Source: Symbiodinium natans (taxonomy: Eukaryota > Sar > Dinophyceae > Suessiales > Symbiodiniaceae). Taken from it: DNA of 64,000 nucleotides. The stretch spans positions 422,501-486,500 of the forward strand of contig CAJNDS010002701.1 in assembly GCA_905221605.1 (NCBI GenBank), given 5' to 3'. Positions 1 to 11,800 of this stretch are shown in pieces. The notes beneath the pieces were generated by a model. That model did not search any database. It saw only the letters and a list, made by a program, of their open reading frames with translations, and had not been told where the DNA came from. Made by a program: the position numbers and the translations under genes. Each line of letters starts with the position of its first letter. Within the stretch, counting starts at the first letter, position 1.

Positions 1-79
1 GAGTTGCACCCAAAGCGTGAAAATCCGCACCTCCACTGTTGCTTCCTTGAGGGTTTCACTTGCCCAGGATCCTACTTAC

Positions 80-208
80 AGCTTCTGTAGCATGTGCCGC
101 GTTGGCGGCCAAGGCTTTGTCCGCATCCTCCCTGATCCACATCACAAGGCCACTCAAACGACCTTTGGCCTGCCTGCTCAAGGTCAATGCAGCAGCCGCC
201 GCCCCCGC
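80..208 (-). CDS. Probable internal exon of an unidentified minus-strand gene
   Basis: On the minus strand this 129-nt block is open and phase 0 at both ends (43 codons). It follows an acceptor (CTGTCCAG, then GCGGGGG) and ends exactly at a good donor (GAAGCT, then GTAAGT). The peptide is alanine-rich at first and then reads like an ordinary amphipathic helix (for example GLVMWIREDADKALAANAAH). I do not recognise a family. The rest of the gene would lie upstream (higher coordinates) and beyond the left edge of the window. The splice signals are seen directly; that this is an exon is an inference. Confidence 0.42.
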
Positions 209-737
209 CTGGACAGTGAAGAGGTCGGAACTCCGCGTCCTATCAAATGCGGGCGAAAACATGAGTTCTTTCAGAGGGACGAAGCATGCAAGGTCTGTGC
301 AGACGGCGAAGTTCTAAGCTCTGAACCCGTAGGCCGAGGCACAATGGCTCGCTATGGCCCGATCAACCCAAAATTAGAAGCGCCACAAGAAGTGCCCCGC
401 TTCACATTCGGTTTCGTCGTTGAACCTAGCCTTTCACCCCAAACATTCCAGAGTCCCTGTTACTGACACATGTCACGGAAGCAGCCCAAGTTGCCTGAAG
501 AGCATCCATCGATTGGCTTGTTTTCTAAGTTGCAACAGCGTAGTTTCGTGATGGCTGTCTAGACTTAATCTCAGGAAGTGCGAAGGGTTTCGATGAGCGG
601 TGCTTCGTGGCCTGCCAAGCCTTCCCTCCTCTTTCCCCTCCTGCCATCCACCATCCTGACAAGTGCATGTGGAAGCTTCCACGTCTCATGAGTCTCATGG
701 ATGGACCTCGTTGCGCAGTTTTGTTCTTTCACTATCA

Positions 738-795
738 CTCTCAGTCTCTCACTCTCACTCACTCACTCACTATCTCTCTCTCTCTCTTTCTTTTT
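738..795. repeat. CT-rich microsatellite (TCAC/TC)n
   Basis: A pyrimidine-rich simple repeat made of CTCACT and TC units, just upstream of the J-protein gene start at 960. Confidence 0.85.
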
Positions 796-959
796 GTGCT
801 GGGTGCAAAGCTCAAGCTTGCAAAGCTCATTGAGGCCACTCATTGAGGCCATATATGTTTGTTTCTGTTGAACTCCAACCCCAAACTCGCATGTGCATGC
901 CGAGCCCCGAGCCTCCAACACCAAGCTGAAGTTCAACACATAGCGAAACCCCGTTGTTG

Positions 960-1347
960 ATGGAGCCCGACTTATATGCCGTTCTGGGTGTGCCCCGGAA
1001 CGCTTCGAGCGCTGACCTCCGAGTCGCGTCGCTGGGCGGATCGCGGCGATAGAGGGGCTTCCGTTGATTCTTAGAGACTCAAATTCCGGTAGGTTGGTCA
1101 CACACTGGTTCGAGGAGGGTTTTGGACGAACAGGTTTAGAGTCCCGGATGAAGGTTTGGAAGTTTGGTAGGACATGCACGAAGAATGCGAGACCAGCGCC
1201 GCACATTTTGTTTGGGGCCCATAAAGCCTGACCTGCAATTGCGGAGCGTTTCTTGCAGCACTCTGCTTCCTACCATTTGTACTTCTACCACTACCACCAC
1301 TAGCACTACCGACACCGATGACGCCACGACGACGACGACGCCACGAA

Positions 1348-1418
<71 letters not shown>

Positions 1419-4249
1419 CACGACGACGACGACGACGACGCCGACGCCAAAGCCGCCCACGACGGCGACGACCACGACGACGACGACGACGACCACAACC
1501 ACGACCACGACCACGACGACGACTGCGACTGCGACTGCGACTGCGACTGCGACTGCGACTGCGACTGCGACTGCGACTGCGACTGCGACTGCGACGACGA
1601 TGGACCACGACTACCACCACGACTACGACTACCACTACGATACCGCTGCTACAGAGCGCCCCCAGTGTAAGCATGACAATTGCGATGCACATGTTCAGTG
1701 TTCTTAAGTGGTCAAAATAGAACACAGGGGATAGCATTCACTGCTATAGCTTAGGACATCTGGTGGTAGACATTTCTTCGTGCCCCAACACAAATGCTCT
1801 TTGATACACATAGTATGCCGTACTGGTAGTGTAGGCTGCAACAATAACTGACAATAACTGGTCCAGTTTTGTTGTCAGGGTGTAAATCTATGGAGGACAT
1901 CCAGATTTGAAAAGCAGGTACTTCCAACACAATCAATCGGAGATTGAGCGGGAGCGGCGGGAGGGTGCCTCGAATGGCCTCGAAAAAGTAAACCGCCGAT
2001 ATCTTCAAAATTCGATCGCCCGCCCGGCACTATATGAAGGGAACCTGTCTCGATTGAGTTTTTTCAATCGGACTTGCACAAATCAAAGCAGTGGATTGAT
2101 TACCTTTTTTGTAAATCGCGGAGGCTTTTTTGGGACTTGCCAAGTTTCCCAAAATTCTGCTGAAGCCTGTCCATGCTGTTCAATCAGCAGCTCCCCCTTT
2201 CGGAGATTCAGAGGTACAAGCGCCTTGCAGCTTCTGAGCGACCTCCTGAGCTTTCGGTACCTTTGTCCGAAGAAGTGACATTGCTTAGCCTTTTCAGGGC
2301 GCCGGCAGACTTCGGAAAGTGGGTCTCAGGAAGTGTTGCACGGGTCTGGATGTGGAAGGTGTGCGTAGCCAGGCTTCGAGGAAAGGGCGTTCAATCCAAG
2401 GTCCGCCAGCGCAATGGAAAGCCAGAGCCGACTGCCGATGCAAAACGCCGGCGCTGGCTGCAAATCCAAGCGGCTTACGACACGCATCTTGGATCATCTT
2501 GGTGTTCATTGTGTGTGTGTGTGTGTGTCTGTCATTCCCTACGCAGTTCCAAGGGGATCAAGGCTTGGCTTCTAGGTTTGGACGACTCCGTGCGCTTGCC
2601 GCTAACGAGGGTCCAAGGTGCTACAAAGAGCTGCTTGGTGCTTGGGAGCCGCCGTGTGGGTTCAGCAGTCATGAGAAGACCGCAAGGAAAGGCAAGGATG
2701 CCAATCAAGGGGCATGTCTTCTTGATGGTGCTGATGAGCAGGTTGGGGTTCTTGCCGTACTGCTGGCTTAGAGCCATTTAAGTATATTGTTGGAACATCA
2801 ACTTCTTAAGTCCGTTCAGGTGGCTGTGCTCCCTAGCCCCCTAGAAACTCGACGTGGAGGATCTCTTGTCCAGTCTTAGCAGATATTGTACTCTGAGCAG
2901 GCCCTTAAACAGCGCAGTGTGTTTTGAGCATTGCTTCAGGCTCATGAACCCACGGCGCCGTGGGCTGTACGACCGAAGCAATCCTGGCACAGAAGGGCCT
3001 TGCCCCAGTCTGGCAGAGCCGGAGGATGGTGCTACAGGCCAGAGTCGTACGACACTGCCGTGTATATTAACTTATGAACTATACGCTCACGGCTATGCCA
3101 CTATAGGGCCATAATTCTGTGGGTGACTGGTTTGGGATGGTTTGGGGATCCTTGCAGGAAGTCTGCAAGAACGACTGCTTGCGTTGAAGCTGGAAGATGA
3201 GTCAAGCTGGGCCCTCGTGCAGCAAGTCTTCGAGGAGCTACTCGTCGATGAGCCGGGTGACGACGACGGCGACGCTCCCACCAGAGTTGAGTTTGGTGGG
3301 CATGCTGCTGCTTGGGAAGAAGTTCGCAAATTCTACGATTTCTGGGGAAGTTGGAACACACGACGACCGTTCCAAGAAGCCGGCGCCTTCAGCAGTGAGG
3401 AGATTGCTGCAGCAGCCAACCGTGCAGCACGGCGCTGCATGGAGCAGGAGAACGAGAGGCGTCGAAAGGCACAGCGTTCCAAGTTCAGCGGAGAGGTGCG
3501 CGAGGCCGTTGCTGCCTTAAGGGACCGGGACCCTCGTGTGCAGGCCCGTGCTCGTGCCTGTGCAGAGGAAGCGAGGGACCGCGAGGCCCTTCGCGAGGCC
3601 GAGGAGGACCGGCGCCAGGCCGAGCGCCAGGAGCGGCGGCGTGCTGCTCGCGAGCTCGAGCTGCAGCGTTGGGAGGAGGAGGCGAAGGCGGCGAAGGCGG
3701 CGAAGGAGACTGAGGCCGCAGAGGCAAACCCAGAAACCTTGGAGAGCCTTTCTGCCATCTCAGCACCACCTGCAACACCGCCCTATCCCGGAGTGCCGTC
3801 GCCGTGGATCTGCACGGTTTGCGAGGGGAAGGCCTTCCCATCACGCCAGGCTTACGAGGATCGCCGGTGTGAGCGCGTTTAGTTTCAGTGCCATTCACAC
3901 GCGAGTGCGTGTGGGAGAATGTCACTTGATAAGGGATGTTCTGCGAGTTTTGGGTTATCCTGGTTGACATACTGGGCAGGGCATTCATCCACTAAGTCAT
4001 GCTATAGTTGCTGCTGTGTGTGGCGAGGATCACAGGGCTACAAAGCGGCACAAGCGAAATGCCCGGAGCACTCCCGAGAGCACTTGTCCATCTATGGACT
4101 CTGTGGGCGTCTCTCCATACATGCTGCCATCCACATCTGCCCTCGCTAACTTGGCCGATTTGCCAGGCTGGATGTGGGTTGATGGGCTTTGGGGCTGCAG
4201 GTGCAAAAATCCAACGTTCACGCAAGTGTCGGTATGCTTCAGCCAGTGA
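960..4249 (+). CDS. Split gene for a J-domain protein, DNAJC21/JJJ1-like (zuotin-related region)
   Basis: Exons assembled by hand. 960-1022 (ATG; LYAVLGVPRNASSADLR, J-domain helix I). About 2212-2229 (RYKRLA, helix II start). An exon ending at 2483 (ADAKRRRWLQIQAAYDT, helix III). 2940-3028 (LMNPRRRGLYDR, the end of the J domain). 3158-3858 (VRKFYDFWGSW followed by a long Glu/Arg/Ala-rich helix and CTVCEGKAF). 4028-4249 (DHRATKRHKR, then a tail to TGA). The reading phase agrees at the 2483/2940, 3028/3158 and 3858/4028 junctions. Donors are GT (1023), GC (2484), GT (3029) and GA (3859). The FYDFW block with following charged coil, and a C-terminal C2H2 finger of the C-x2-C-x13-H-x5-H type, are the layout of cytosolic ribosome-biogenesis J-proteins (Jjj1/DNAJC21). 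Zuotin/DNAJC2 is the alternative. The HPD motif that stimulates Hsp70 was not found between 2230 and 2400. The start of the third exon is uncertain. Confidence 0.68.
1319..1640. repeat. (GAC)n / (GACTGC)n compound microsatellite in the first intron of the J-protein gene
   Basis: About 200 bases of GAC/CGA trinucleotide repeat are followed from about 1519 to 1594 by a clean GACTGC hexamer array and then degenerate CCACGA units. All frames are open on both strands, which produces spurious Asp/Arg/Val-rich open frames. These are not genes. Confidence 0.9.
2509..2528. repeat. (GT)n microsatellite
   Basis: Ten GT units in the intron that begins with the GC donor at 2484 of the J-protein gene. Confidence 0.85.
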
Positions 4250-7200
4250 GAACTTGTAAGCATGGCATGCGAACTATGATAGTTTTATAAAGCTCCCCAT
4301 GCATCTCACAAGGGAACAGACGTCTTACGGGCATTCATGGGCCGGTCAATACCCGGACACGCCCGCAGTCCAGAGCATTCCAGAGCCATCCGGAGCTGTC
4401 CCACGCATTCGGCAGTCGCTGCTTCCCATCGCGGCTGTAGAGTCCAATGACTTCTAGGCGCTTCGTTGCGCATGCGACACTTGTTATCCATGTGCGTATC
4501 TCACACTCCTGCAATTGCTGTCTGGTAGCGGATCCCTGCAAAGCGCACGCACGGCTGCCGGAGGACAAGCGGCAGTGGAGCCTCTAACTCCATGGTCAGC
4601 CTCCACGCAATCACAACAAGCACCACTTCTCCCCCCCCCCCCCCCCGCAACAGGCGAAAAGAGAAAGAGGTGCAAATGGCACCGCGAGTAGGAGAGAGGA
4701 AGCTAGTTCAGAACCCCTGTGCGGCCTTGCGATTCTTCGATTTTCAGAGCCTTTCCCAGCCTCAGCGCCCTTTTTCAGCAGAGTGTCGTGATAGGTTTGC
4801 AGCTTCCTATGGCCTCTTGTGCCGGGAGCTCCCACCCAGAAGCGGAGGCAGGTTGTCGGGATCTGGATTCACACTCAAAACCGTAGGCGGGGCGTTGCAG
4901 TTTAGGGTTCAGCGTACGAATGCTTAGGATGATTCGTACATGCGGGGCTTAGGATGTGTCAAGGCTTCAGGAATTTCAGCTCGTTTCAACGCTCTGTCAC
5001 AGGAGACATTCGAGGACTGGCACCCTGGCACTGGCGTGTCAACGTTGCGAAAGGAGCACTGGAGTAGCACCCTCTCTGCACGTAAAGCTTGAACTGTGTC
5101 CCAGCATGTCACAACAAGTGTGTTTCGTTTTTTTTTTTTGTTGGGGGGGGGGGGGGGGGGGGGCGGCATGGCAAGGTTTCTCTAGGAAAGGGGAGCGCGT
5201 GGAAGATCCGCTCCCCCCCAGTCCGTACGGTTTCCTCGTAGAAGACTCCCCCGCTGCCTGGCTTGTAGGTGCTAGCTGAGTTCAGAGTTGGCATCCATTG
5301 AAGGCATCTTCGGTTTTCTGACAAGCCGTGAAACCATGCTCTCCATCTCGGCTCTGCTGTGCACAAGGTCGGGGGAGGGTCATGGCTACGCCCAGACCCA
5401 AGTTAGACCATACACAGACCTCACTCGAGACCTCTCTGTCACTGCCTTAAACGCCTGCCAGCACCGTCACGCAGGGCACTGCGTTTTGGTGTTCTTACAG
5501 ATGCTGGCCTTTGGCAGCCCTTTGCCTAAAACGAGTCATGCTGGAGTTTCAGGGGAAAGTTCTCCGCGGAAAAACAGTTTGTGGGTATTACACCTTTTCT
5601 GCCGGTGTGGAGCTTTGGTGAGCCACTCCAGGTCTCCAGGTACTTGAGTAAAGGGTGGAGCTTCGTGGAGCCCAAGTGTAGTTGTCTGGCACATGGAGGG
5701 AAGAGATGGCAAGCACATTTCAGCCAGTAAGTACAGGGTTTCACAATTCGGTGATTGTTTGGGTTTGAGGATGTTTGGGGTTTTAGTTGCTCGGAATTGG
5801 AATCCAAGGCTGCTGATGCAGCAGCACTGGATTCGAGCGGGGGCAGCCGGGGCCACTGCCAGGGCCAGCACTGCAGCTGCTTTGGCCCAGTACCGCCTTT
5901 TTTCCAATGCTGTGGCTGCAGAGTTTTCCTGTACTCATTTCGCAGCTGCAGCGGGCGTGGGCCTGGACGAGTGGTCTGGCGACGATGCGGGCAGGGACTT
6001 TAATGTTGAGCCCGAGGTGTACCCCTTCCGTACCTTAGCGGGCTTCTGCTTCGGTCTGGTTTCATTCAGTTTGAGTTGGCTGTCCAGGCGTTTCAGGGTC
6101 AATGGGTCAAGCATTTGCCGCCACCGACGAAGGCTCCATGCTTCTGGAGACTCCATTCCACTCCATCACTGCCGAGCATGGGCTGATTGCGGTTAACTCC
6201 ATGACCTCCGAGATCAGGCTGATTGAGGCAGGAAGACCGAACTTGCATGGGACCCCTGTAAGCTGCACAGCCAGCATCTGTTGGCTCTGCTGTAACCCCA
6301 CAGCATCCTACACGAGACTGTACTTCTTTCCAGAGGCCACCGAGTCCTCGTTTCGCCGTTTGCCGGCCTTACGGCGGCCCCGGCGAGGACTTGCGGAGCG
6401 GATGGCCTTATGTCCGCAGGCGGGGTGTTTCTGGGTGCATGCCTTGGAAATGTCTGGGGATCGGGATTCTTTGAGGTGTCCTCCTGGCCTTAATTGGCTG
6501 AGCTGCTGGGGATTTGCAGGTCGGAGTTCGGATCCGCTGGAGCTAATTATAGAGGGTGGAGGATTTGGTATGTCGGAAACTTGGTTAAGTCCCGCACCTG
6601 AAGAGGTTCGTACCAATGATTGCGAGTGGTTGCATTTTATGGCTGTAAGGCTGCACCATGCGCATTGGGGAGTCCTTTGCAGGTTCTTTTGTTTGACAGC
6701 CGCGAACTGCAGCTGGTAACCGATAAGGTCTGAGCACAATGTTCCAAATGCTGGCAGATATGCTGTTGCGGACTTCCCAAATGCATGTCAGTGCCCATAA
6801 GCTGCATTGCCACTGGCAGAGGATTCGAGCGAGAATAGAAGACTATCTCAAGCAAAAGGAGAGTGAAATGAGCATCCAAGCTCTGTGACGTAAGGAAGTG
6901 TGGCTCCATAAGTCAGTGGATTCTAGCACCCACGCACCGCTTACCCGGACCAACAAAGATCATGTTCCAGCCTGACACGGTGTCGCCCATCCGTGGCTGC
7001 AGTGTCCCGATTCCCGGTACAAAAAGGAAAGCGTGGGAACGGGGTGCATCAGAGGTCCAATCTGCGCCTGCGCACCAGGCTGAACAGATGAGGGCTCTGA
7101 CAGCTCTGACACAGTTGTTAGCAGAAAGGTTAGACTGTGACACACCCACAGGATAAAAGCAGCTACACAATGGAGGTAGAAGCAGCGAAAAAGGAGTGCG

Positions 7201-8295
7201 CCAAAAGGTGGTGAGTCCTGGCAGCGGCTGAGATGGGCCGAGGTTCACGTGCTGGTCAGCACTATGCATTAGTCTGCCAGTCCCCCGCAAACATCTCACA
7301 GAGCAGACCACGCAATTTCCTGGGCAGGGCTCTCCTCGTTACATCGCCAGCAGCGAAGAGTAGGCACCTCCCGTATTTGGAACCTAACCCCGTCCATCGA
7401 ATTGTCAGGCAGACAGCGGTATTTTGGCAGTGGCCGAGGCAGATGGCGTCGTGCGACTGGAGGATGTTACTGAGACCGAGGCTGTTTGCCCGGAGCTTGC
7501 TCGTAACTCCTTCCCTGGATCTTGCCAGGGCCTCTTTGCTTATTAATGCCCCTTTTTCATTCTCTTTGTCGAACGGATATAGTCCCAGCACGCAGCCGTA
7601 ATATTGTGCCAGGTTGTACTGGCCATTCAACAGCAACAAACCATGGAGCAACTCTGTTTGCTAGGAGCCTTTGGGAACGACCCACTTTGCTCCTCAGGTC
7701 TTTTCTGGCTGCGACAGACCTTGGCACTGTGCAGTGCTTGGGCTGACGGCCCGCTGCCCTTCACGTTGGAGCCCCTCAGTGTTGACACACTGCGGGACAC
7801 CAAAAAGGCATCAAAGGCGAAGTCCCATCCAGAAACGACCATTGCAGATTGTTATTTGTGTCTGCATTGACAGGCCCCTGGACTCGATGGCGCCAGTGTC
7901 CTTCTTGGAACACCCTGGTCTGTTGCAGGCACTCCGGTGGTCGAACTCTGCACTGCTCGCCTCAGGTGGGGATGCAGGTGTCCGGACTTTTAAAGGCTTT
8001 TCCTTTGGGCTCAGAGGAAGTAAGGTAAGCCCTTGCACCTGTGCCCGCACTAAATCAACCCAGGAGGCATTTGCCTTTGGGACTTCCGGTGCTCCGAACT
8101 CCAGCGGCTTTGGAGCAGCAATGGCACAACATTGACAACGGTAGCCGCGACTGGGACGGGGTTGGAGTGCAATAGTGCCAGGTTGGGCTTATAAGGGCCA
8201 TCTCTCAGTATCTCGTGACCTCGTGGGCTTGTGATGTTTCTGTTGGTGTTTTTGTTATTCCACCCTCCCTTTGCTCTGGTCTTTCGCGGTCCTCA
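4250..8295. other. Gene-poor stretch
   Basis: No exon with a recognisable family was found. It contains homopolymers at 4631-4646 (C16) and 5127-5163 (T run followed by about 21 G). The open frame around 6962-7156 (+; HQAEQMRALTALTQLLAERL) reads like protein but has no family signature or convincing splice sites. Confidence 0.5.
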
Positions 8296-8296
8296 G

Positions 8297-8827
8297 GTGG
8301 ACGCAGATGGCTACCACGTGGCCGCCACAATGCTCACCTCAAAAGGCCTGGCACTGCAGGGCCTCGATTTGCGTCGCCCAGATGCCAGCCACACTGAGCC
8401 ATTGTTCCTACGAGACCTTCTGCAAATGTGCCCTCAGCCAGATGTAGCAAATGTCCAGGAGTTGTGGCCCAGTTGCCTGTCTGTCGGCATGCTTGGTGAA
8501 ACATATGCCGTCTTCAACGACAGCACAAATGGCCTTGACTATTTGGCTTGCTTTGCCGGAGGCCCTAGCATGTCGCCGCTGGTCATGCGCCCAAGCAGCT
8601 TCAACATCACAGCTTTGCAGTGTGCCAGCAGCCAGTGCGCGAGCATGGTTGGGGTCTGCAGCCCGAGCCACATCAGCAAAGGATGGGCAGAGTTGCGCTG
8701 GCTTTCCCGGACTTCTGCTCAGCAAAAGGCCAGCCGCAAGGTCAAGCCGAAAAAGTTCTTTCGACAACGCGATGCAGGCGAGAATGACTTCCGAGATCGC
8801 GGTTTGGGCAGGCGTGGCAGGCGATAA
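8297..8827 (+). CDS. Possible exon of unknown protein
   Basis: After an acceptor-like TCCTCAG at 8290-8296, an open frame runs to a stop at 8827. It begins VDADGYHVAATMLTSKG and reads like a globular protein up to roughly 8660, where it becomes Lys/Arg-rich, possibly intron read-through. The antisense strand (8408-8863) is also open and looks equally protein-like, so the coding strand is uncertain. No family is recognised. Confidence 0.28.
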   Translation: MDADGYHVAATMLTSKGLALQGLDLRRPDASHTEPLFLRDLLQMCPQPDVANVQELWPSCLSVGMLGETYAVFNDSTNGLDYLACFAGGPSMSPLVMRPSSFNITALQCASSQCASMVGVCSPSHISKGWAELRWLSRTSAQQKASRKVKPKKFFRQRDAGENDFRDRGLGRRGRR

Positions 8828-8829
8828 AG

Positions 8830-11800
8830 AAAAAGAGGCATATTGCCCCCGGCATGTACGCATAGGATGATTTGTGGTCCGGTCCAGGTTTGGGCAAGTG
8901 CAGCGAACCCATGTTTCGATACAGGGTAGTGCTTAGGGCAGGCTGGTGTGAAAGAAGCCGCGACCGACTTGTTCTTGCGCCGTTTCGTGCAAACCTGCTG
9001 CCAAGGCTTAGCCACAAGAATGCCATTGCTCAACCTTTTTGAATTCATAATGGCAGAATCTTTGACGACCCGCTTCGGGTAGAAAAGAAATGATAAGAGG
9101 CTGTTAGGAGGTGTCGCTCCGGTCCGAAGAGGGCAGCGAAGAAGGCAGCTGTCAAGCCGGCTGCTATGTCGGCATCCGCGACAATCCCTGCCACAAGCCA
9201 GCAGGCAGCTCATCTCAGGAGATCTTCATCATTTGCGAAACGGCGGCCTGCACGGGGCTTAGGACAGCGGCTGCGGCTACAAACTGGTAGGTTTCGACAG
9301 CGCAGAAAGAAGTTGCCGCGATCAGGCTTTGTAACAGAGATGACCCAGGGGTGGGGGGGGGGGGGTCCGACAAGAAGTTGCTGCCACCTATGCGACTTGG
9401 TTAATACAAACTTGGACTTCCGGGCCATCCTACATTGTTTGCGCCGATGTTTAATCACAAGCGAGAACACATGAAAGTTCAATGTTATGTAGTTTACTAG
9501 AGGCTGGGCTGTCGGTTTTTTGAAAGTCAATAGAACTACGATTCCAAGTTTGTAAGCAGCACCTCGCAAACCTGGGGTAAAAAGTAGATGCAGAAGGGAA
9601 CGCTCCCCCAATAGTTAGCACAAACAGCTAGATGTAGCACAACTCCAACAAACTAGGCAATCAAAGCAGCCCTATGCTAGAAACCCCCTTAACCAACAAA
9701 CATTGACCATTTGTTTTGCCATCAACCTTGCATGTAAAACCCCTGAACCCTATACCCCTAAATCCAAGACTTTAAACCATCTTCAAACCTTTCTTGCTAT
9801 GATTTTCTGTGAGGACCCAACGCAGAAAGGCTCGAATTCGCACAGTAGAGGCTAGCGCCGGGTAGGGCCAGCGCAGCTCAAACGCGACCCCAGGCCGCCC
9901 ATGGCTGTTTCAAACCGCTTTTTCAAGAGGTTTTGGGGGGTTTGCCTCCAGGCTTTTTTCGGGCGCTCACAAACTAAGTTAGGGCAAGTACCTGTGCGTG
10001 TGCGCCGCATTACGACAGTTGATGTCAAGAGACCCTCAGCTGTATGCGAAAGGTTCTGTGGGCATGGCCGTCCGCGTCTCGAAGTCGGGGAACGGGAGAA
10101 GGTTAGGGGGCCAGATGTAGCATCAGACCTTGCGGCTGGATTTCTGCGGAGTTCAAGGTCTTTCTGCAAGCAGGCGCGGAAGACAAAGAACCATTATTTC
10201 ATAGCTGTGTGCAAAATCACAACCCATTCCCAGGATTCCCAGGGGATTTGAAGTCTTGTGCGTTGGATGCACCCCTCGAGCTTGCAACTCCGCATATCTC
10301 TCCCTCATTTACAATTTGTTCCTCTAAACCCCAGTCCCTACACAACGATGGCGGTAGCATAAGAAATGCCCAGATGCACGGAGTTGAAGCAGAAGCCGCA
10401 TTCTCAGAGCTGGCGAGAGGCGCGTGGCTTTGAGTCACGCTTCTCCAGCACATGACGCGCATATCCGGTACTGTAGCGTGTACAGTGTGTGGGCTGCGCC
10501 TTAAGCACGTGACATGTTTAAGTCACAGGCTCAAACGCCCAAGGCTCGGCCATTCGAAGAGCTTGGAGTTCTGTGCATGTCATGGGATGCAATGTTAGCC
10601 AGTCTGTTTGTTCTTGCCTTAGAGCTGCGTTCTGGGGCTACACGGTTACATGGCGCATAATCAATCATGGAGACAAAAAGCATGTGGGGGACCTCAATAA
10701 CTCGATTCTCTGCCAGAAAAAATCAATGCCAATTGGCCAAACACAAGCTTGCCATCTTTGGCTGCCATAAATTGACTATGGCTCGGACACAACGTGCACC
10801 TACAAATGGCCACGACCCACGGACTTCGACTTTGAGCTGCAACACGCAGCTGTCCCCAAAGCATTGAAGTTTCTCCATCCGAGTGACACTGACTCCTGAG
10901 CTGAGGCCGGACCTGTTCTGACGCAGTTACCCTGTGAATCGCAGTTGTCGCTTCAGAGGCCACCTCCGGTCTTGGAGAAAGGGCTTTGGGTTGGTTTCCG
11001 GTGGCTTTGAGGGTCTCGATGCCAGAAGCAACGACGAGGTTAACACTTCGCGTACAGCAGTTCGACGTCACGACATCAGGTCTTTGCCATGAGGCTTGCT
11101 GGTAGTATCTTGGCCCAATCCCACGTTGAGCAGGTCCTTGTCCACCCTAGCCTTGGCTGGTGGCTTGGCCCTGGCATCGCAGACAGCAGGAGCCTGTGAG
11201 TGCTGAGTGGCTCACGTGTGGTGCGAGGTCCTCTTGTGCTATTCAAGAAGTGCAGTTTCTCAGGACAGAGGCATGGGCAAGTTCGAGAAAAGATAAGAGC
11301 ATGTCACTGCGACTTTGTTTTTTCTGAGCCGCGTCAAAAGGTCTGACGTAAACATAAAGCGGACACTGGCGGTGTAACATGTAACTTACACCCCCCCCCC
11401 ACAGCTGACGTTGTCAGGTCGTCTCTTCGGGCGTCGTGCCTGCAACACCAAGAAGTGAGCACGCGGAGGTCTACGGGAGTTGTTGTTGAGTGGTACCCAA
11501 ACTTCAAACGAGGCTGCATATACACTCCACTTAGATGCTTGGCGACGAAGTGCCTTACTAAGATTTCCAATTTCCATCAGCTTTGTGGCATAGCGACATC
11601 CGGGCATCTGGCATGGAGGTCGCAACCTCATCTACAAAGCCATCTTTGTTCAGGCCTCATGGTGAGCCTGTACATGCGGTAAATGTGGGGAGGACCTCAA
11701 AAAGGTTGGGGCTTCGGGTTCCTGATCCCGCGGTGCGCTGCAGGACACACACCACAGCAAGCGACAGGGCCTCTGACAGCCAGAGCCCCCATGGAGGACC

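Noticed and set aside
640-670. HHPDK in a plus-strand frame (possible J-domain HPD)
   Set aside because: It lies upstream of the J-domain first exon (960), so it is in the wrong order; the flanking residues are not J-domain-like.
1098-1737. Poly-Asp/Arg/Val/Thr open frames
   Set aside because: Translation of the GAC and GACTGC microsatellite on both strands.
1893-1912. GHPDLK reading in the first J-protein intron
   Set aside because: It comes before the helix II start block at 2212, whereas HPD must follow it; no acceptor precedes it.
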